A stretch of 15,294 nucleotides of DNA, from the NCBI GenBank assembly GCA_964621165.1, contig CAZULC010000028.1:1-15294 (forward strand), written 5' to 3'. Below the pieces are notes generated by a model. It was not told the DNA's origin. It saw nothing but the letters and a program-made list of their open reading frames with translations, and made no database searches. Every line of letters starts with the position of its first letter. Within the stretch, counting starts at the first letter, position 1. Both the position numbers and the translations under genes were made by a program. This stretch comes from UMGS1696 sp964621165. GTDB taxonomy: Bacteria > Bacillota > Clostridia > Oscillospirales > CAG-272. Below, piece by piece: positions 1 to 7,464 of this stretch.

Positions 1-109
1 CCGCTGCGGCATTGCATTTTAAGAAAAGGACTGCAAGGTTTTGTTTGCTGAATGAAAGAACAACCCGCTTGACTGAAATCCATACGAAGGAAATCAGCTT
101 GGCGGGCAT

Positions 110-136
110 TTTACTTTTATATAGTTATCGTATAAT
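110..136 (+). promoter_or_regulatory. possible SigA promoter before the first pseudogene
   Basis: A perfect -10 TATAAT lies at 131-136, and a TTTACT at 110-115 could be the -35 box. The spacer is only 15 bases, shorter than the usual 16-18, so the pair is weak even though the -10 is good. It lies 33 bases before the ATG at 169, a normal leader length. The same TTTACT hexamer appears with a correct 17-base spacer before two other genes of this window. Confidence 0.3.
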
Positions 137-168
137 AGAAATTTTGAAAAATTCACGGAAGCATAACA

Positions 169-842
169 ATGGGCAACACAAGCATAATCGCAAGAAGGCT
201 TGCTGACGGCATGTTCAGTACGGATGGTCCGGAAATGGTGGATATTTCAGAACTGTCGGATTGAGGCTGCTCGCATTGTACGACGACCCGGAAATGGTTG
301 AGTACCTGTTCTAGCTGGGGCAGCTGAGCGCGTTAAGGCAGCCGGGTTCATTACTTCCGACTGGTCGTCCGCATTATCTTGGCACATCGGAAAGAATGAT
401 TTTCAGCAAAATTGCGTTTATCGACTACGGATATTTCTACGATACAGACCGGCGGTGGTATTACGTGGAGCCCGCTCCTTTTCGTATAAAGATTCCGCTC
501 ATGAACATTTACCATGCGACAATCGGCGGGAAGGAAAATGAGTACGAGTATTTACGGGAGATGCAAAGTAAAATTATCCGGTATATGTTTGGCGATTATG
601 CGGCGGAGGATGAGGCGTTTGCCGCGATGCTGGAAGAAAATGGGATTGATCCTGGTGAAATCATTGCGGAACTGGTCAAAAACGATATGCCACTATATAA
701 TCTTTATGACCGCCATGAAAAGATATATTCATACTTTGATGACTGGGTTTTAGCAGTTACGGAAGATAACGGTAAGAAAATCGCAAGGTTTATTCTGAAG
801 CCGAAAGCGGAAAAGCATATTGAGACGATTGAGTGGGTATGA
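169..842 (+). pseudogene. unrecognised conserved-looking protein, broken by one frameshift and one TAG
   Basis: The reading starts at ATG 169 (MGNTSIIARRLADG), shifts frame after 210, and continues to TGA 840-842. Restoring one C between 210 and 211 (GGC-CAT) gives DGHVQYGWSGNGGYF and joins the two parts into about 225 residues. After the shift an in-frame TAG at 312-314 interrupts ...EYLF-x-LGQL.... The rest is continuous: SERMIFSKIAFIDYGYFYD, then a Tyr-rich region and an acidic C-terminal half. No signal peptide, membrane segment or catalytic motif is visible. The style resembles small hypothetical proteins of Ruminococcus-type genomes, but I cannot name a function. The joined product is inferred; the frames and the stop are read directly. 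Confidence 0.6.
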
Positions 843-851
843 TGTGTGAAA

Positions 852-953
852 ATGGGACTGCTCATAAAAGACCGTCAGACAGCGGTAGATGTTCAGGATA
901 AGCTTGAAGAACTGTTCGCTGGAACAACCGAGCAGATGCTTGAGCAGAAATGA
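852..953 (+). CDS. small ORF of 33 residues, possible remnant
   Basis: An ATG 9 bases after the stop of the preceding gene opens 33 codons (MGLLIKDRQTAVDVQDKLEE at the start, ending MLEQK) before TGA. The composition is acidic and helix-like, but there is no clear ribosome site beyond the end of the upstream gene. It may be the N-terminal piece of a decayed gene, or a short gene coupled to its neighbour. It lies in a stretch made of gene fragments, so remnant is the more cautious reading. Confidence 0.25.
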   Translation: MGLLIKDRQTAVDVQDKLEELFAGTTEQMLEQK

Positions 954-1008
954 ACGAACATTGGCTGCGAGAAAAACTCCGTCATAGGCAAGCAGAACTT
1001 GGTATAAA

Positions 1009-1253
1009 GTGTCAGGCGGTCAGCAGCAGAGAGTCGCGATAGCCCGTGCGCTTTTGTTAAATGCGGACGTGATTTTAGCGGACGAACCAACGGGAAACAT
1101 TGACGAGGACACAGCGGCGGAGATTGCGGCAGTGCTGAAAGAGTGCGCGCATGTGATGGTGAGGTGTGTGGTTTTGGTGACACATTCAGCCGAGCTGGCG
1201 AAAGAGGCGGACGTGGTCCTGCGCTGAAAAAGGGGGACGTAGTGCGGGAATAA
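1009..1253 (+). pseudogene. ABC-transporter ATP-binding protein, C-terminal fragment
   Basis: The fragment begins abruptly at the ABC signature (VSGGQQQRVAIARAL), then Walker B with the catalytic Glu (DVILADEPTGNID) and the switch His (VTHSAELAKEADVV). The Walker A half, about 130 residues in this family, is missing, and the sequence before the signature does not look like an ABC protein. The frame closes at a TGA at 1225-1227. Restoring one C (CGC-CTG instead of CGCTG) extends it through LKKGDVVRE to TAA 1251-1253, the usual kind of end for MacB/antimicrobial-peptide-exporter ATPases. In HVMVRCVVLVTHS a Gly is expected before Arg and a Val is present. With no Walker A the product cannot bind ATP normally. 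Confidence 0.75.
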
Positions 1254-1292
1254 AGGAAGTCAAGTTTAGTGGGACCGTTGTGGGCATGTTGA

Positions 1293-2639
1293 AAATGGCA
1301 GATTGGTCCATTTGATAACGACAGCATTGATTTAAGAATAAACTTCGACTTTGCGCCGGGGTGGATTATGCCCATCAACCGTGCGCTTGAAAGCCTGAAC
1401 CCGAAGGTGAAACGGTTCGATATTATCATAATTGACGAGGCGAGCCAGTCGGATATATCGTCCCTCGCAATTCTCTACATGGGAAAAAAGCTGATTATCG
1501 TAGGTGACGACAAGCAGGTCAGCCCAATGGCAGTCGGTGTGGAGGTTGACAAAACGAATGCCCTGCAGGAGATGTTTATAAAGGACATAATTCCCAACTA
1601 CCACCTGTACGACGCGAAAGCCTCGATTTACGATATAGCGAAAACTACATTCCAGCCGCTGATGCTGAGGGAACACTCCCGCTGTGTGCCTGAAATTATC
1701 GGGTTCAGCAATATGCTGTCCTACGACTATAAAATCAAGCCCCTGCGTGAATCGGGCAGTTTACTGGTGCCGGCTGTGGTCAACTACCGTGTCAGGGACG
1801 GAAAACGCGACGGCTATAAAAACAAACCTCAACGAAGCAAAGGCGATTGCGGCTCTGATTCAGTCGTGCATCGAACAGCCGGAGTACGCCGGAAAAACAA
1901 TCGGTGTAATATTGCTTTTAGGCGACTAGCAGGTTAAGATGATTCAAAGGCTGATTGAGGAAAACATCGACCGCAACGAGCTTGTGAAAAGGAAAATCCT
2001 CTGCGGAAACGCGTCAAACTTCCAGGGAGACGAATGGGGCGTTGTATTTTTGAGCATGGTTGACAGCAGGGAAGGGGACGGTCCCGTCAGACTGCAAAGC
2101 ACGGACGACATCTGCAAGCTATACAATGTTACCGCAAGCCGTGCGAGAGATCAGCTGTGGGTCGTGGATTCACTGGACTCCGCAAGTGATCTGAAGCCGG
2201 GCAACATAAGAAAGACGCTGATTGACTATTCTCTCAACCCGAAGGCGGCGGAAATCCGTCATGTGGAAATCGAGGAAAAGGCGGAATCTCCCTTTGGAGC
2301 AAGCGTTGCAAAGCACTCAGCGACCGCGGGCACCATATTGTACGGCAGTAGAAGGTTGGTACTTACCGTATCGACATGGTTGCGGTGTGCGGCAAGAAAA
2401 CTGTCGCGATTGAATGTGACGGCTAGCGTTACCACAGCGGTGAGGCGAAAATACTGGAGGATATGGAGCGTCAGACTATTCTCGAACGCCTTGGATGGAA
2501 GTTAATCTGTATCCGCGGAAGCGAATATTACCGTTACACGGAAAAAAACATTGAACGTGTGGTTGACGAGCCGACGGCGTATGGCATCGAACCAGAGGCA
2601 AGCTTGGCTGGTGGACAAAATAGGCGGATGACAAGATAA
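1293..2639 (+). pseudogene. superfamily I helicase with C-terminal PD-(D/E)XK nuclease domain, truncated and multiply broken
   Basis: Helicase motifs run in order: motif II in DIIIIDEASQSDI (about 1420-1455), motif III in IIVGDDKQ (about 1495-1520), motif IV-like LREHSRCVPEIIGFSN, motif V in FQGDEWGVVFLSMVD (about 2019-2063), and motif VI in YNVTASRARDQLWVVDS. The tail has YRIDMVAVCGKKTVAIECDG (Asp, then Glu-x-Asp), typical of the very-short-patch-repair/MTES_1575-like nuclease fold found on such helicases. The Walker A half is absent; these proteins usually exceed 1000 residues and only about 440 codons remain. Breaks are: an extra A in the A-run 1818-1822; TAG at 1927-1929 (GD-x-QVK); an indel cluster at about 2296-2314; TAG at 2349-2351 (RQ-x-KVG); and TAG at 2424-2426 (CDG-x-RYHSGE). 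The remnant ends at TAA 2637-2639. Family assignment is firm; its biological role (possibly defence-related) is inferred. Confidence 0.8.
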
Positions 2640-2647
2640 TAACATGG

Positions 2648-2692
2648 TTCCCCGTGGTGTAATGCTGCGGGGGATCTTGTGTTTGTGGTGAT
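2648..2692 (+). terminator. possible terminator after the helicase remnant
   Basis: A 7-bp stem (TTCCCCG at 2648-2654 with CGGGGGA at 2668-2674, one G-U pair) has a 13-base loop. It is followed by T-rich but interrupted sequence, so it is weak. It begins 8 bases after the stop of the helicase remnant. Confidence 0.3.
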
Positions 2693-2832
2693 TTTGCCGA
2701 GGGAGGGTTATAGATGGTGGTGGAAATGATTTCCAGTTGTGTCCCACGGGGTTGTGGTGGTAGTTGGGGTATTAATTTGGGAAGAATAAGGCTTGCCACA
2801 ATCATCCATGATGGGTGAAAATGGCAGCGAAA

Positions 2833-2848
2833 AATTCATGTATGAATT
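2833..2848. promoter_or_regulatory. 16-base palindrome in a gene-free stretch
   Basis: AATTCAT-GT-ATGAATT is a perfect 7-bp inverted repeat with a 2-base centre. It lies 24 bases before a TATAAT (2872-2877) that lacks a recognisable -35 box. This is the size of a dimeric repressor operator, but no regulator can be tied to it. Apart from this and the weak terminator, 2640-3068 shows no gene, RNA or repeat that I recognise. Confidence 0.25.
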
Positions 2849-3068
2849 ATGGAAAAAATCCCCTCCTTATATATAATGGGTAATTAAGTGGTATCTTCTG
2901 GCTTACCGAATGGCATATGGATTTATGCTGGTGCTACATTTGTTTTTGATTGAGTAAAATAGCTGACTTAACGATTGAATTTTACAAGTAAACGTCATTG
3001 TCAATAAAAACACCATACACGGTTTAGCGTTAATGACGTAATCAAATCAAGATGAGAAAGGGAAGCAT

Positions 3069-3380
3069 ATGACAAGTATATTGAAAACCACAAAATTAAT
3101 CCGTAGTATGTTTGTACGTGTGAACGGGCAGTGGAAGTATAATCCGGCGGCGGACATTTACCATTGGAACCCAAACGACCGGGCGGTACGGTTTTTCAAG
3201 AAGTCTCTGGATTTTATGTTTAACAAGCTTGTCCCGAATGAAATGACGACGTTTTACCTCGAGCGTGCAACGACGGACAAGCCTACGGAGATTGCCAAAG
3301 AGTATAATGATGAGCATGAAGTTAAGGTGAACGCTAAGAAGGTTAGTAATAGCCTGTATTACGACAACAAGCGTTTATAG
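3069..3380 (+). CDS. hypothetical protein of 103 residues, possible helix-turn-helix
   Basis: ATG 3069 has a purine-rich ribosome site (GAAAGGGAAG) just upstream, and the frame is open to TAG 3378-3380. The protein is basic and Trp/Tyr-rich at the N-terminus (GQWKYNPAADIYHWNPNDRA). Its C-terminal 30 residues (KPTEIAKEYNDEHEVKVNAK and on) have helix-turn-helix spacing, as in small DNA-binding proteins or sigma-like adaptors; this is a weak structural guess. No signal peptide or membrane segment is present. The protein stops right after the putative recognition helix, and the gene stands alone between two gene-free stretches. It could be intact or the N-terminal piece of a longer protein. I do not recognise the family. 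Confidence 0.55.
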   Translation: MTSILKTTKLIRSMFVRVNGQWKYNPAADIYHWNPNDRAVRFFKKSLDFMFNKLVPNEMTTFYLERATTDKPTEIAKEYNDEHEVKVNAKKVSNSLYYDNKRL

Positions 3381-3396
3381 TCACGCTGATTGTAAA

Positions 3397-3424
3397 CCGC
3401 AAAAGCGGCGTCTCACGTAAGTGA
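3397..3424 (+). other. two tandem tetraloop hairpins after the 103-residue gene
   Basis: CCGC-AAAA-GCGG (3397-3408) and TCAC-GTAA-GTGA (3413-3424) lie 4 bases apart, starting 16 bases after the stop codon. The second loop is a GNRA-type tetraloop. Both stems are only 4 bp and no T-run follows, so this is not a standard terminator. It could be chance or a small mRNA 3' structure. Confidence 0.2.
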
Positions 3425-3474
3425 AAGAGGAATAAGAGGAATAATATGCAGAAAATCTCGCTGAACACGACGGA

Positions 3475-3504
3475 TTGACGAAAATCTATCATTCGCGGTA
3501 TCAT
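3475..3504 (+). promoter_or_regulatory. possible upstream promoter of the XRE regulator
   Basis: TTGACG (3475-3480), an 18-base spacer and TATCAT (3499-3504) match the SigA pattern 5/6 and 5/6. The only gene downstream is the regulator at 3675, which also has a closer promoter, so this would be a second, distal start. Confidence 0.3.
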
Positions 3505-3598
3505 AATTCCAAAATAAGAAACACAACCCCAATCATACATATCAACCACAGCTCCCATTTTTCAACTCCAAGTTAATCTGCCCTTTCCAAACAATACC

Positions 3599-3627
3599 TT
3601 TACTTCATCCGATTTTTCCGTTATAAT
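3599..3627 (+). promoter_or_regulatory. promoter of the XRE regulator gene
   Basis: TTTACT (3599-3604), a 17-base spacer and a perfect TATAAT (3622-3627) lie about 48 bases before the ATG at 3675. That leaves a leader of about 40 bases carrying the strong ribosome site GGAGG (3663-3667). Confidence 0.55.
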
Positions 3628-3674
3628 ATACCCAGAAGCAGACGTCGGCTTACTTTTTTACCGGAGGTATGATC

Positions 3675-4753
3675 ATGGAAATGACAATCAACGTAAACAT
3701 CAAACGGCTTCGTACGGCGAAATCCATCACGCAGGAGCAGCTTTCGGCGGCAATGAACGTTACCTGTGCTGCTGTCAGCAAATGGGAGCGGGGCGAAACC
3801 TACCCTGACATCACGTTTTACAACCGCTGGCCTATTTCTTCGGGGTGACGCTGGACGAGCTTATGGGCTACAATCAGGAGAAAATTCAGGCACAAATCGA
3901 CGAGGCAGTCGCTCTGTGCAGAAAGCATTGGGGGGATGAGCAGGGGCGAGAGATTATCGTCAAGGCTTACCGCGATTTTCCGAATGACTACCTGATAATG
4001 CACTGTTACATGTGGAACATTGCCGGAGACTTAGCCGACAACGACCCTGCCGTTCTTTTGGCGCACAAGGAGGAATTCCTTGGAATCTGTGAAAAGCTTC
4101 TCGCGGGCTGTACCGATGAAAATCTGCGGCTCAGCGCTTGGAATATGCGGGCAAGGATTCTTCACGCGGAAGGAAGGACTGATGAGGTGCTAGAGATTTA
4201 CAAAACCAAATTCACTGACTGGTTCGCGACTGGTGGACAAAAGACGGAGCAGCTGTTTGCCAAAGACACGGGCGAATATTATTTTCATGTGCGGAAGAAC
4301 ATGTATGAGCTTACCGATTTCGCGGCGGATAAGCTTGGCAGGACGGTATTTTTTAACCCTTCGCTTTCGCTTGAAGAAAAAACCGAACGCGCCGTTCTCT
4401 ATGGGGATTTGATGATTTCTGCATTCGAGAAAACCGGCGAGGCGTTCTTCCTCATGCTGGCACGGTCCTTCCTTGGAAGAATGGAAAACGACCTTTACTA
4501 TCGCGGCGGAACGGACGAACAGGTGACTGCGGTCATGAATAAACATCTGTACGCGGAGAAAAAGACGGAAGAGATGAGGGCGGAAAATGAAGCGTTGGAT
4601 CGCGCCTTCGACCGTTATGGCGAAAATACAAGAGGAAACATTTTTTAAGCCAATCTTGACTATCGAGTTAACGCAGCAGCTGGCAGGCGGGCAGAGCTTC
4701 TGAAAAATCCCGACTACAAGGCTGTACTTGACAAATATTCTTCGTATAAATGA
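3675..4753 (+). pseudogene. XRE-family transcriptional regulator with long helical C-terminal domain, frameshifted
   Basis: ATG 3675 follows GGAGG by 7 bases. Residues 8-47 are a classic XRE/Cro helix-turn-helix (ITQEQLSAAMNV...AAVSKWERGETYPD). One base is missing between 3815 and 3818: restoring ACG-CTT-TTA-CAA gives DITLLQPLAYFFGVTLDELM, the normal junction after this HTH. The following frame is open from there, with a helical, TPR-like domain of about 270 residues common in Clostridia regulators. It meets TAA at 4646-4648, after which the same frame runs on for 34 coding-like codons (RAELLKNPDYKAVLDKYSSY) to TGA 4751-4753. The TAA may therefore be a second lesion; the true end is uncertain. 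As read, translation yields about 57 residues: the DNA-binding domain alone. The target genes are unknown. Confidence 0.75.
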
Positions 4754-4782
4754 TTTCGCTTTTCCCGCGATGTCGATTATAT

Positions 4783-4857
4783 AATAAAAAAGCCAGATAC
4801 AGTTCGGTTTATAGGATTTAACCCATCAAACCGGACTATATCTGGCTTTATTTTTTA
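4783..4857. terminator. strong bidirectional intrinsic terminator
   Basis: Two 22-base arms (4789-4810 and 4828-4849) flank a 17-base loop and pair at 20 Watson-Crick positions plus one wobble and one mismatch. Each strand has one of each, so both RNA versions are equally stable. An A-run precedes the left arm and a T-run follows the right arm, which gives a U-tract on either strand. It sits between the convergent regulator (ending by 4753) and GH16 (ending at 4906) and serves both. Confidence 0.9.
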
Positions 4858-4905
4858 AGTAACAGTGAATCATACTGATCCGCTTATTGTAAAATTATGT
4901 CTCTC

Positions 4906-5796
4906 CTATGGCTTCTCCCGGTAGACGCGGACATAATCCACCACCATGTCGGCGGGAAGGGCATTGATGGATTCCGTCGATCCTGCGCCGCTCCATTCCG
5001 CTCCCTCAACAGTCAGCTTCATGTAACCATCCTCGGGGCAGGGAGCGCACTGATCCTCGGTCACACGCCAGCTTTCTTCGCCGTCAATGTAGAAAATATA
5101 CGCCTCCTCCGTGCGCCATAGTCCGTATGTATGGAACTCGCCGTCGTAGAGGTCTGCGTTGATCATTTCCTTGCCGACGTTTTTGTGGGCATTGCCATAG
5201 CCGTCCCAGTGCAGGGCGTGGTTGCATTGATTCCAAGCGTTGCCGATGCTTTCGATAATGTCTATCTCTACGCCGTCAGCTGCGGAACCGTCCTCATTCG
5301 ACACGTCGCCAACCATCATCCAGAAAGCTCCCCATGTTCCGGGCGCGGTAGGGAATTTAATTGACGCTTCGTAATATGCATAGGATTCCTCAAACTTACC
5401 GTTCGTCCGTACAGCCCCCGAATGAAGCTTTTTTTCGTCGCTGTTCCATTCCGCCCGCAGAATCAGGTGTCCTTCGCCGTCAAGATAGGAAAGGTCATTG
5501 TCCCATAAATCAATTCCGCCCTGCCTGCTCCACTCCGGACAGCGTTCCCACTTGGTGCTGTCAAGCTCGGTTCCGTCGAAATTGTCCTCAAAGAGCAGAT
5601 TCGACTCGGGATCAGCTGCAGTCGCCTCGGTTTCCGGCTCAGTCTCGGGTTCCGTTTCAGGTACAGTTTCCGTCTCGGCTTCGGTTTCCGCTACCGTCTC
5701 CGGCACTGTCTCAGGCTGCGGATCGTCAGCTTTTTCCGTACATCCGACGCACACGGCGGCACAAAGCAGCAGAACAATAAATATTCGCAGTTTCAT
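4906..5796 (-). CDS. GH16 endo-glucanase-like lipoprotein
   Basis: This is an intact 296-residue protein. Residues 1-19 are a lipoprotein signal (MKLRIFIVLLLCAAVCVGC) with Cys19 as the likely lipid-modified residue. Residues 25-63 are a Pro-Glu-Thr repeat linker. Residues 65-296 form a GH16 concanavalin-like fold beginning LLFEDNFDGTELDSTKW. The active-site motif is E177-I-D179-I-I-E182, the ExDxxE form with a beta-bulge, found in laminarinase, agarase and carrageenase types rather than the ExDxE form of lichenases. By family knowledge E177 is the nucleophile and E182 the acid/base. Trp and Tyr along the cleft (GTWGAFWMM, HWDGYGN) and the usual C-terminal VVDYVRVY strand are present. It should hydrolyse a beta-glucan or galactan at the cell surface; the exact substrate cannot be read. 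AGGAGA stands 8 bases before ATG 5796. Confidence 0.9.
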   Translation of the reverse strand: MKLRIFIVLLLCAAVCVGCTEKADDPQPETVPETVAETEAETETVPETEPETEPETEATAADPESNLLFEDNFDGTELDSTKWERCPEWSRQGGIDLWDNDLSYLDGEGHLILRAEWNSDEKKLHSGAVRTNGKFEESYAYYEASIKFPTAPGTWGAFWMMVGDVSNEDGSAADGVEIDIIESIGNAWNQCNHALHWDGYGNAHKNVGKEMINADLYDGEFHTYGLWRTEEAYIFYIDGEESWRVTEDQCAPCPEDGYMKLTVEGAEWSGAGSTESINALPADMVVDYVRVYREKP

Positions 5797-5835
5797 AAAT
5801 GTTCTCCTTTATAAAAAATCAGAAATTACAGCAAT

Positions 5836-5845
5836 CCGCCGGCGG
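5836..5845. promoter_or_regulatory. GC-rich perfect palindrome in the GH16 leader
   Basis: CCGCCGGCGG is fully self-complementary and lies about 40 bases upstream of the GH16 start codon, inside its predicted 5' leader. It could be a protein-binding site or chance in an otherwise AT-rich leader. Confidence 0.25.
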
Positions 5846-5874
5846 CACGATTTCATTCTTTCCGGCATGAAGGG

Positions 5875-5888
5875 ATTGATAAATCAAT
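5875..5888. promoter_or_regulatory. inverted repeat downstream of the GH16 promoter
   Basis: ATTGAT-AA-ATCAAT is a perfect 6-bp inverted repeat about 25-38 bases downstream of the predicted start of transcription. This is a typical roadblock-operator position. It does not match the CcpA cre consensus. Confidence 0.3.
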
Positions 5889-5919
5889 GGAATTTATGAG
5901 GGAAAATATCTTCATATAT

Positions 5920-5948
5920 ATTATATCATAATAACGTAACAGAGTAAA
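5920..5948 (-). promoter_or_regulatory. promoter of the GH16 gene
   Basis: On the minus strand TTTACT (5948-5943), a 17-base spacer and TATAAT (5925-5920) form a good SigA promoter. A TG one base before the -10 makes it an extended -10. The predicted leader is about 115 bases, long enough to hold the two palindromes listed separately. Confidence 0.6.
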
Positions 5949-6028
5949 TGATTTTTGAAAAAAACTTAGAAAATTTTAGCATGAGTCCGACGGAAAAATA
6001 AAAAATGAGGGGAAATTTTGCATAAGCG

Positions 6029-6241
6029 GTGATAGATAAAACTTCCGTGGCTTTTTCGGAAAAGCTGCCCCTTCGCAAGCGTGCGGTTGTTGAGTCGGTC
6101 GATGGTTTTGTAAAATACTGCTGGATTGAGCTGGTGTATTTTAGTGAATTTTGCATTATTACCGCAAGTTCATTGGCCGGAGCAGTCCATGATTCCGATG
6201 ATGCAATTTTGCTTAGTATGCAGGCTGAAATCATTGCATAA
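6029..6241 (+). mobile_element. transposase remnant, probably IS982-like
   Basis: An open frame of 70 codons from GTG 6029 contains SEKLPLRKRAVVESVD, which resembles the conserved C-terminal block of IS982-type DDE transposases (..LRKRa.iEsvnd.lKn..qIEH..). The match fades after about 6120; the remainder to TAA 6239-6241 is not recognisable. No N-terminal part, terminal inverted repeats or target duplication could be found, so this is a relic. The stretch 5949-6028 on its left and 6242-6309 on its right hold no gene. Confidence 0.45.
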
Positions 6242-6309
6242 ATTGCAGTAAGCACGGTTCATTCCCTATACCTCATTTGTGAATTTTCTGAAATTCTTTT
6301 CCCGCCTCA

Positions 6310-6338
6310 TTGCTATTTCTGCGACGTTGTGATAAACT
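6310..6338 (+). promoter_or_regulatory. possible promoter of the Rpn-like gene
   Basis: TTGCTA (6310-6315), a 17-base spacer ending in TGA, and TAAACT (6333-6338) fit SigA 4/6 and 4/6 with an extended -10. The ATG is at 6380 with GGAGG 8 bases before it. Confidence 0.35.
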
Positions 6339-6379
6339 ACATTTGAAGAAGTATCCCCACAAAAACGGAGGCGGCTCAC

Positions 6380-7288
6380 ATGATGGAATCTAATAAATTA
6401 GATCGACTGAACCCACTTGCTGACATTGTATTCAGCTGCATATTCCAGAACATGGACGTCGCACCCGCAATGAAGGAATTGATTAACGCTGTCCTGACTA
6501 ACGCCGGAGATGAGCCGATCGCCGAAATCGTTGACATGCGCAGTAAGTACCCACAGTTGTCCGAACAGCCTTTTGGAAAAAGCGGCAGACTTGATGTGAA
6601 AGCCAAAACAGCGGATGGTTAGCTTGTTGACACAGAAGTACAGTTGTGGGTTGAAGATTACTTTTTAGACCGAGAACTGTTCTACGTTGATAAAATGATG
6701 GTTGAGGATCTGAAATCCGGCGAAACATATCAAGATATGCCGAAAACGAGGGTGATCGCGTTCATGGACTTCGTCCTGCGAGATGATAACTCGGACATCG
6801 TTCAGCCAATCAAGTTTATGTACACAAAAGAGCCGGTTAGATTGGCTTCGGATAAAATTCGGATTTACAACGTGGAGCTTCCAAAATTCACGGCGGAATA
6901 TGATTCGATAGAGGATGTCAGCGGAGATACTGAGAAGGAGAACGCACTTCTCCAATGGCTGTATATGCTGACGCATGGTTATAAAAGCGAGGAGGAGATG
7001 GAAATGTTGGTAATAAGAGCAGCGGGCATGGAAAAATTTGCAAGTCTGTACCACAAGGCTAACGCGGACCAGAAACTTCGCGATAGATACGAATACCTGA
7101 TGAGCGTGAAGCTTGACGAAAACTCCAGACTGCGTGCGGCGGACGACAGAGGCAAAGATACACAGGCTAGAGAAACGGCGAAGAACCTTTATAATATGGG
7201 AATCAATATTGACCAAATTGTGCAGGCGGTCAACTGCCCCATCGAAGTAATAACGCAATGGCTCAGTTTGACTGCCCCCCAAGATTGA
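6380..7288 (+). pseudogene. Rpn-family PD-(D/E)XK nuclease/putative transposase, interrupted by one TAG
   Basis: The frame from ATG 6380 to TGA 7286-7288 (302 codons) is continuous except for TAG at 6620-6622 (residue 81). The start KLDRLNPLADIVFSCIFQN is the usual opening of the 'PD-(D/E)XK nuclease family transposase' group. The nuclease core is visible as D72 (GRLDVKA) and E86-x-Q88 (VDTEVQLW), with the stop falling between them in ADG-x-LVD, where Glu or Lys is common. Then come LKSGETYQDM...VIAFMDFVLRD and the C-terminal module ARETAKNLYNMGINIDQIVQ. Length fits the family. Rpn proteins promote RecA-independent recombination in E. coli; other roles including phage defence have been proposed. 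As read, an 80-residue piece without the catalytic Glu would be made. Internal restart is possible but would lack D72. Confidence 0.8.
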
Positions 7289-7353
7289 ACACACCCACCG
7301 GGCAAACCGGACGTAAACACTGAACACTACAAATCAATCAAAAATTTCCTGCT

Positions 7354-7392
7354 GCCGATGAGGTCATTCAGCTTCATGGAGGCGTTTTTTTT
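7354..7392 (+). terminator. intrinsic terminator after the Rpn-like gene
   Basis: ATGAGG (7358-7363) pairs with CTTCAT (7372-7377, one wobble). A small internal loop separates this from an outer GCC/GGC stem (7354-7356 with 7381-7383). Eight T's follow at 7385-7392. It lies about 65 bases after the stop codon, in the orientation of the Rpn-like gene. Confidence 0.7.
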
Positions 7393-7464
7393 GTTTTCCG
7401 GAGATACATCAATACTGCAAACCGCAAAAAAGCAAAATAGTGCAAGAATATCTCATGAAAATTC

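Noticed and set aside
12..206. Short open frame at the left edge (64 codons)
   Set aside because: No ribosome site, no coding-like composition, and it overlaps the predicted promoter and start of the next gene in another frame.
893..1429. 178-codon open frame on the minus strand
   Set aside because: It runs opposite the clear ABC ATPase and helicase motifs and has a Pro/Ser/Leu-rich composition typical of an antisense shadow.
1927..2426. Pyrrolysine or selenocysteine insertion at the in-frame stops
   Set aside because: The genes are not methylamine methyltransferases or selenoprotein families, the positions are not catalytic, and no SECIS-like or PYLIS-like hairpin follows.
6665..7327. 220-codon open frame on the minus strand
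   Set aside because: Antisense shadow of the Rpn-like gene, whose family motifs on the + strand are clear.
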